Below, in pieces: positions 5,807-8,721 of a DNA stretch of 8,721 nt (the stretch's first letter is position 1; every line of letters starts with the position of its first letter). The stretch comes from CAZWBR01 sp964404205. GTDB taxonomy: Bacteria > Bacteroidota > Bacteroidia > Bacteroidales > Prolixibacteraceae. Under the pieces are notes generated by a model. The model searched no databases and was not told the origin of the DNA. It saw only the letters and a list, made by a program, of their open reading frames with translations. The stretch lies in assembly GCA_964404205.1 (NCBI GenBank), contig CAYOJD010000118.1:1-8721 (forward strand), read 5' to 3'. Position numbers and translations under genes: made by a program.

Positions 5807-6940
5807 ATGGCTGAAACAAAAGAGATACTTATCAGAACCGACAAACTGCGTGAAGACCAGTATTATGTGAACATGGGGCCTCAGCACCCCTCCACCCATG
5901 GTGTGCTACGCCTGTTGGTCAGGCTCGAAGGCGAGCAGGTGCTCAATATTCAGCCCCATATCGGCTATATCCACAGCGGTATCGAGAAGATGTGCGAATC
6001 ACTCTCCTACCCGCAGATTATCCACCTTACCGACCGTATGGACTACCTTTCGGCCCATATGAACAACGAAGCGGTGGCCCTCTGCGTGGAAAATGCCCTG
6101 CAAATCGAAATCCCCGACCGAATCAAATATATCCGTACCATCTTCGACGAGCTGATGCGCATTTCATCGCACCAGTTATGGTGGTCGGCCATGGGGATGG
6201 ATATGGGGGCACTCACCACCTTCTTTTACGGCTTGCGCGATCGCGAACAGATACTCGATATTTTCGAAGAGACCTGTGGTGCCCGACTCACGTTCAACTA
6301 CAATATGCCCGGAGGGTTGATGTTCGATATCCACCCCAATTTCCAACGCCGGGTGAAAGATTTTATCACCATGTTCCGCAAAAAACTGCCCGAATATGAC
6401 GAACTCCTCTCGGGAAACGTAATTTTTAAGGAACGGACTACCGGGATTGGTTACCTCTCGAAAGAAGATGCCATCTCGTGGGGCGTTACCGGTCCGTCGG
6501 GACGCGCGTCGGGCTTCTCGTGCGATGTACGCAAACATCAGCCCTACAGCGCCTATCCGCTGGTCAGTTTCGAAGAGAAAATCAGCAATGTGGGCGACAC
6601 CTTCACCCGTTACCACTTGCGGATAGAAGAGATGTGGGAATCGATGAACATTATCGAGCAGTTGATTGACAATATCCCGGAAGGGCCTCACGCTGTAAAG
6701 ATGAAAGGGGTTATCAAACTGCCCGAAGGTGAGTTTTATCAGCGTGTCGAATCATCGCGCGGCGAGTTCGGGGTCTTTATCATCAGCGATGGCAAGAAGA
6801 ATCCCTATCGGGTGAAATTCCGGTCGCCCGGATTCTCGAACCTTTTCGCCCTGAACAAGATGGCTAAGGGATACAAAATTGCCGACCTGGTGGCCATCAT
6901 GTCGACGCTCGATTTGATTATACCCGATATTGACAGATAA
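5807..6940 (+). CDS. nuoD: NADH-quinone oxidoreductase subunit D (short form)
   Basis: NuoD, related to the large subunit of NiFe hydrogenases, forms most of the quinone-binding cavity next to cluster N2. The 377-residue protein begins its conserved part at MGPQHPSTHG (23-32). His31 and Tyr80 (in DRMDYLS) occupy the places of the quinone-contacting His38 and Tyr87 of Thermus Nqo4. PHIGYIHSGIEK (50-61), the CGAR-x-T-F-NY segment (157-165), SGRASG (231-236), DVRK (240-243) and SSRGEFG (316-322) are all present, and the protein ends in DIDR. Around residues 291-309 it runs directly from PEGPH to LPEGEF and lacks the roughly 25-residue helical insertion with the HFK motif seen in 14-subunit enzymes. 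The nickel-binding cysteines of hydrogenases are absent, as expected. nuoC ends 2 bp before it; nuoH follows after 62 bp. Confidence 0.96.
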   Translation: MAETKEILIRTDKLREDQYYVNMGPQHPSTHGVLRLLVRLEGEQVLNIQPHIGYIHSGIEKMCESLSYPQIIHLTDRMDYLSAHMNNEAVALCVENALQIEIPDRIKYIRTIFDELMRISSHQLWWSAMGMDMGALTTFFYGLRDREQILDIFEETCGARLTFNYNMPGGLMFDIHPNFQRRVKDFITMFRKKLPEYDELLSGNVIFKERTTGIGYLSKEDAISWGVTGPSGRASGFSCDVRKHQPYSAYPLVSFEEKISNVGDTFTRYHLRIEEMWESMNIIEQLIDNIPEGPHAVKMKGVIKLPEGEFYQRVESSRGEFGVFIISDGKKNPYRVKFRSPGFSNLFALNKMAKGYKIADLVAIMSTLDLIIPDIDR

Positions 6941-7002
6941 TGGTTTATAACGGCCAACTGCAAGCAAAACAAAAGAAGGCCTGAAACCCAAAACAATTCG
7001 AT

Positions 7003-8079
7003 ATGTACGATTTTACGAACCTTACACAAAATATTCACCTCTGGCTGAGCAGCTTGCTGTCGCCCGGACTGACCACTACCGTAGAGTGGGTCATTATCGG
7101 GGTATCGTACCTGCTTTTTGTTGCCCTCTTCGGCCTCTTCCTGGTCTATGCCGAACGAAAAGTGTGCGCGGCATTTCAACAGCGGCTCGGGCCTATGCGC
7201 GTGGGCTACTGGGGGTTGATGCAAACCCTGGCCGATTTCATCAAATTATTGATGAAAGAGTTGATTACCCCCCGTGGCGCCGATAAATTTCTCTATAACC
7301 TTGCGCCTTATATCGTAATGGTTTCGCCCTTTCTGGCACTGGCCGTTATTCCTTTTGCCCCGGGCCTGCAGGCGCTCGACTTCGACATTGGCATCTTCTA
7401 TATTATTGCCGTTTCGTCGGTTGGCGTAATCGGTATCCTGTTGGCCGGCTGGTCGAGCAACAACAAATATTCGTTGATTGGGGCCATGCGCAGCGGCGCC
7501 CAGGTGTTGAGCTACGAGCTCTCGGTCACCCTTTCACTGGCTACCATGGTGGTGCTGGCCGGGTCCATGCAGTTCTCGGTTATTGTGGAGGGGCAGCGCG
7601 ATTTGTGGTTTATCTTTAAAGGGCATATTCCCGCCATTATCGCCTTTATATTGATGCTGATTTCGGGAACTGCCGAAACCAACCGCGGCCCGTTCGACCT
7701 CGCCGAAGCAGAGTCGGAGCTGACAGCCGGCTTCCACACCGAATATTCAGGGATTAAATTTGCCTTTTTCTTTCTGGCCGAATATATCAACATGTTTATT
7801 GTGGCAGCCGTAGCCACCACCGTTTTTCTGGGCGGATGGATGCCGCTGCACTTTGGTTCGTTCGAGTCGTTCAATCACCTGATGGATTTCATTCCCGGCA
7901 TCGTCTGGTTCTTCATCAAAACCCTTGGCGTTATCTTTATGATGATGTGGTTCAAATGGTCGTTCCCAAGGTTGCGCGTCGACCAGATCCTTACCCTCGA
8001 ATGGAAATATCTGTTGCCGATAAACTTGTTAAACCTCTTGCTGATGAGCCTGGTGGTACTCACCAGATTTCATCTGTAA
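7003..8079 (+). CDS. nuoH: NADH-quinone oxidoreductase subunit H
   Basis: NuoH is the membrane subunit that anchors the peripheral arm and lines the quinone entry channel. The 358-residue protein is highly hydrophobic, with about eight membrane helices. The conserved cytoplasmic loops are visible: AERKVCAAFQQRLGPMRVG (50-68) after the first helix, and AETNRGPFDLAEAESELTAG (224-243), which carries the acidic residues Glu225, Asp232, Glu235, Glu237 and Glu239 thought to take part in coupling. It continues into FHTEYSG and the FFLAEY segment (256-261). RLRVDQ (324-329) precedes the last helix. Length is slightly above the common 320-350. The start at 7003 gives a normal amphipathic N-terminus. 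In 14-subunit operons nuoE, F and G would lie between nuoD and this gene; here only 62 bp separate them. Confidence 0.96.
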   Translation: MYDFTNLTQNIHLWLSSLLSPGLTTTVEWVIIGVSYLLFVALFGLFLVYAERKVCAAFQQRLGPMRVGYWGLMQTLADFIKLLMKELITPRGADKFLYNLAPYIVMVSPFLALAVIPFAPGLQALDFDIGIFYIIAVSSVGVIGILLAGWSSNNKYSLIGAMRSGAQVLSYELSVTLSLATMVVLAGSMQFSVIVEGQRDLWFIFKGHIPAIIAFILMLISGTAETNRGPFDLAEAESELTAGFHTEYSGIKFAFFFLAEYINMFIVAAVATTVFLGGWMPLHFGSFESFNHLMDFIPGIVWFFIKTLGVIFMMMWFKWSFPRLRVDQILTLEWKYLLPINLLNLLLMSLVVLTRFHL

Positions 8080-8091
8080 CCACTGATAGCT

Positions 8092-8574
8092 ATGAGAAAG
8101 TTGATTCAATATTTTGTCACGGTTTACAAAGGCTTCGTTACACTGCTCACCGGCATGAAAGTGACCGGGAAATATATCGTGACTCCCTGGAAACATATCA
8201 CCCAGCAATATCCCGAAAACCGTGAAACACTGAAAATGTTTGACCGCTTTCGCGGAGAGGTAATTATGCCCCACAACGAAAACAACGAACATCGCTGTAC
8301 CGGCTGCGGAATATGTGAAATGAGTTGCCCCAACGGCTCTATCGAAATCATCTCGAAAGTAATTATGACGCCCGAAGGCAAAAAGAAAAAGATTATCGAT
8401 CAGCATATCTATCATCTGGGAATGTGCACCCTTTGCAACCTCTGCGTAAAAGCCTGTCCGTCGGATGCCATTGCCATGGGGCAAAACTTTGAACATGCCG
8501 TATTCGACCGCAGTCAGTTGACCAAAGTATTGAACCGCCCCGGCTCGAAGATTGCCGAAGGGATAACGGAATAG
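8092..8574 (+). CDS. nuoI: NADH-quinone oxidoreductase subunit I (2x 4Fe-4S ferredoxin-like)
   Basis: NuoI carries the two tetranuclear clusters N6a and N6b that lead electrons to N2 in NuoB. The 160-residue protein has two classic C-x2-C-x2-C-x3-C-P sets: Cys69, 72, 75, 79 and Cys112, 115, 118, 122. Between them lies a short lysine-rich turn (97-100) and the usual I-D-x-x-h-x-x-H-x-G-x-C-x-x-C approach. An N-terminal amphipathic helix (about 3-22) matches the family's membrane-surface segment. The 38-residue C-terminal tail is of ordinary length. Because no NuoG, E or F is encoded alongside, NuoI would be the most outward cluster carrier in a complex made only of these subunits. It begins 12 bp after nuoH; downstream come at least 147 bp of non-coding DNA. 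Confidence 0.96.
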   Translation: MRKLIQYFVTVYKGFVTLLTGMKVTGKYIVTPWKHITQQYPENRETLKMFDRFRGEVIMPHNENNEHRCTGCGICEMSCPNGSIEIISKVIMTPEGKKKKIIDQHIYHLGMCTLCNLCVKACPSDAIAMGQNFEHAVFDRSQLTKVLNRPGSKIAEGITE

Positions 8575-8648
8575 ACTTCAGATGTTAGTCTTTATGACCA
8601 TGAAATATAGGAATCAACAAATAACGACTTATCAAACCTCAACCCGCT

Positions 8649-8664
8649 CGGTTTTAAATAACCG
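8649..8664. other. Small inverted repeat after nuoI
   Basis: CGGTT (8649-8653) and AACCG (8660-8664) form a 5-bp stem with a 6-nt loop, followed by TTTCT. It is too short to be called a terminator with confidence, but it sits right before the REP-like hairpin and could add to any transcriptional pausing. Confidence 0.22.
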
Positions 8665-8669
8665 TTTCT

Positions 8670-8701
8670 CCCTCCCTGCCGGGGAGGGTCGGGGTGGGGC
8701 C
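8670..8701. repeat. REP-like GC-rich palindromic element
   Basis: CCCTCCC (8670-8676) and GGGAGGG (8682-8688) form a perfect 7-bp stem around TGCCG, followed by TCGGGGTGGGGCC. A compact CCCTCC-hairpin followed by GTCGGGGTGGGG is, from memory, a common interspersed extragenic palindrome in Bacteroidetes genomes, of the kind mobilised by REP-associated transposases. It is much more GC-rich than the AT-rich DNA around it and lies 95 bp after the nuoI stop. It could act as an RNA 3'-end or attenuating structure. Only one copy is in the window, so its repetitive nature is not shown here. Confidence 0.55.
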
Positions 8702-8721
8702 TATCAATATTAATCATATGA

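Noticed and set aside
8582..8713. 43-codon open frame after nuoI
   Set aside because: Half of it is translation of the REP-like element (LPAGEGRGGA-type reading), with no family resemblance; nuoJ would be strongly hydrophobic.

Overview
The window looks like a chromosomal segment from a member of the Bacteroidota, probably a Bacteroidales-type anaerobe. Three things point there. Several genes are preceded by the Bacteroidetes promoter pattern (TTTG, 19-21 nt, TAnnTTTG) and lack Shine-Dalgarno sequences. There is a Bacteroidetes-type DUF6266-like protein. The respiratory complex I cluster runs nuoA-B-C-D-H-I with no nuoEFG. Taxonomy is inferred from these features only.

Layout. Positions 1-422 (minus strand) hold the C-terminal part of a phage Mu F-like head morphogenesis protein, interrupted by an in-frame TGA and running off the left edge; it looks like a prophage remnant. 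Positions 423-986 contain no convincing gene. They hold a symmetrical AT-flanked stem-loop, a well-formed orphan Bacteroidetes promoter followed by a foldable ~90-nt segment ending in a hairpin (possible small RNA), a second promoter-like match, five tandem 11-bp units and a GGTACC-rich repeat patch. Then come a DUF6266-like protein (987-1619), a 542-residue membrane-anchored protein with internal PepSY-like repeats (1731-3359), and a divergent two-domain universal stress protein (3432-4241) whose -10-like box lies 5 nt before its start codon.

From 4431 to 8574 lies a compact, one-direction complex I operon: nuoA, nuoB, nuoC, nuoD, nuoH, nuoI. A-B overlap by 10 bp, B-C by 4 bp, C-D are 2 bp apart, D-H 62 bp and H-I 12 bp. 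Together they encode the quinone-reducing connecting module (B, C, D, I with cluster N2 and the two NuoI 4Fe-4S clusters) and part of the membrane arm (A, H). The remaining antiporter-like subunits (J-N) would be expected just to the right, outside the window. The NADH-oxidising module (E, F, G) is missing from its usual place between D and H, so the electron donor of this complex is not evident here. nuoC looks frameshifted only because of a 10-N gap. The gap is flanked by the same 7-mer on both sides, and collapsing that overlap restores one 151-codon frame.

Positions 8575-8721 are non-coding and carry a GC-rich REP-like hairpin, apparently lodged between nuoI and whatever follows. Most of the window is recognisable. 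The points most worth a second look are the artefactual gap, the absent NADH module with a shortened NuoD, the REP-like element inside the presumed operon, the orphan promoter with possible RNA, and the near-leaderless stress-protein gene.
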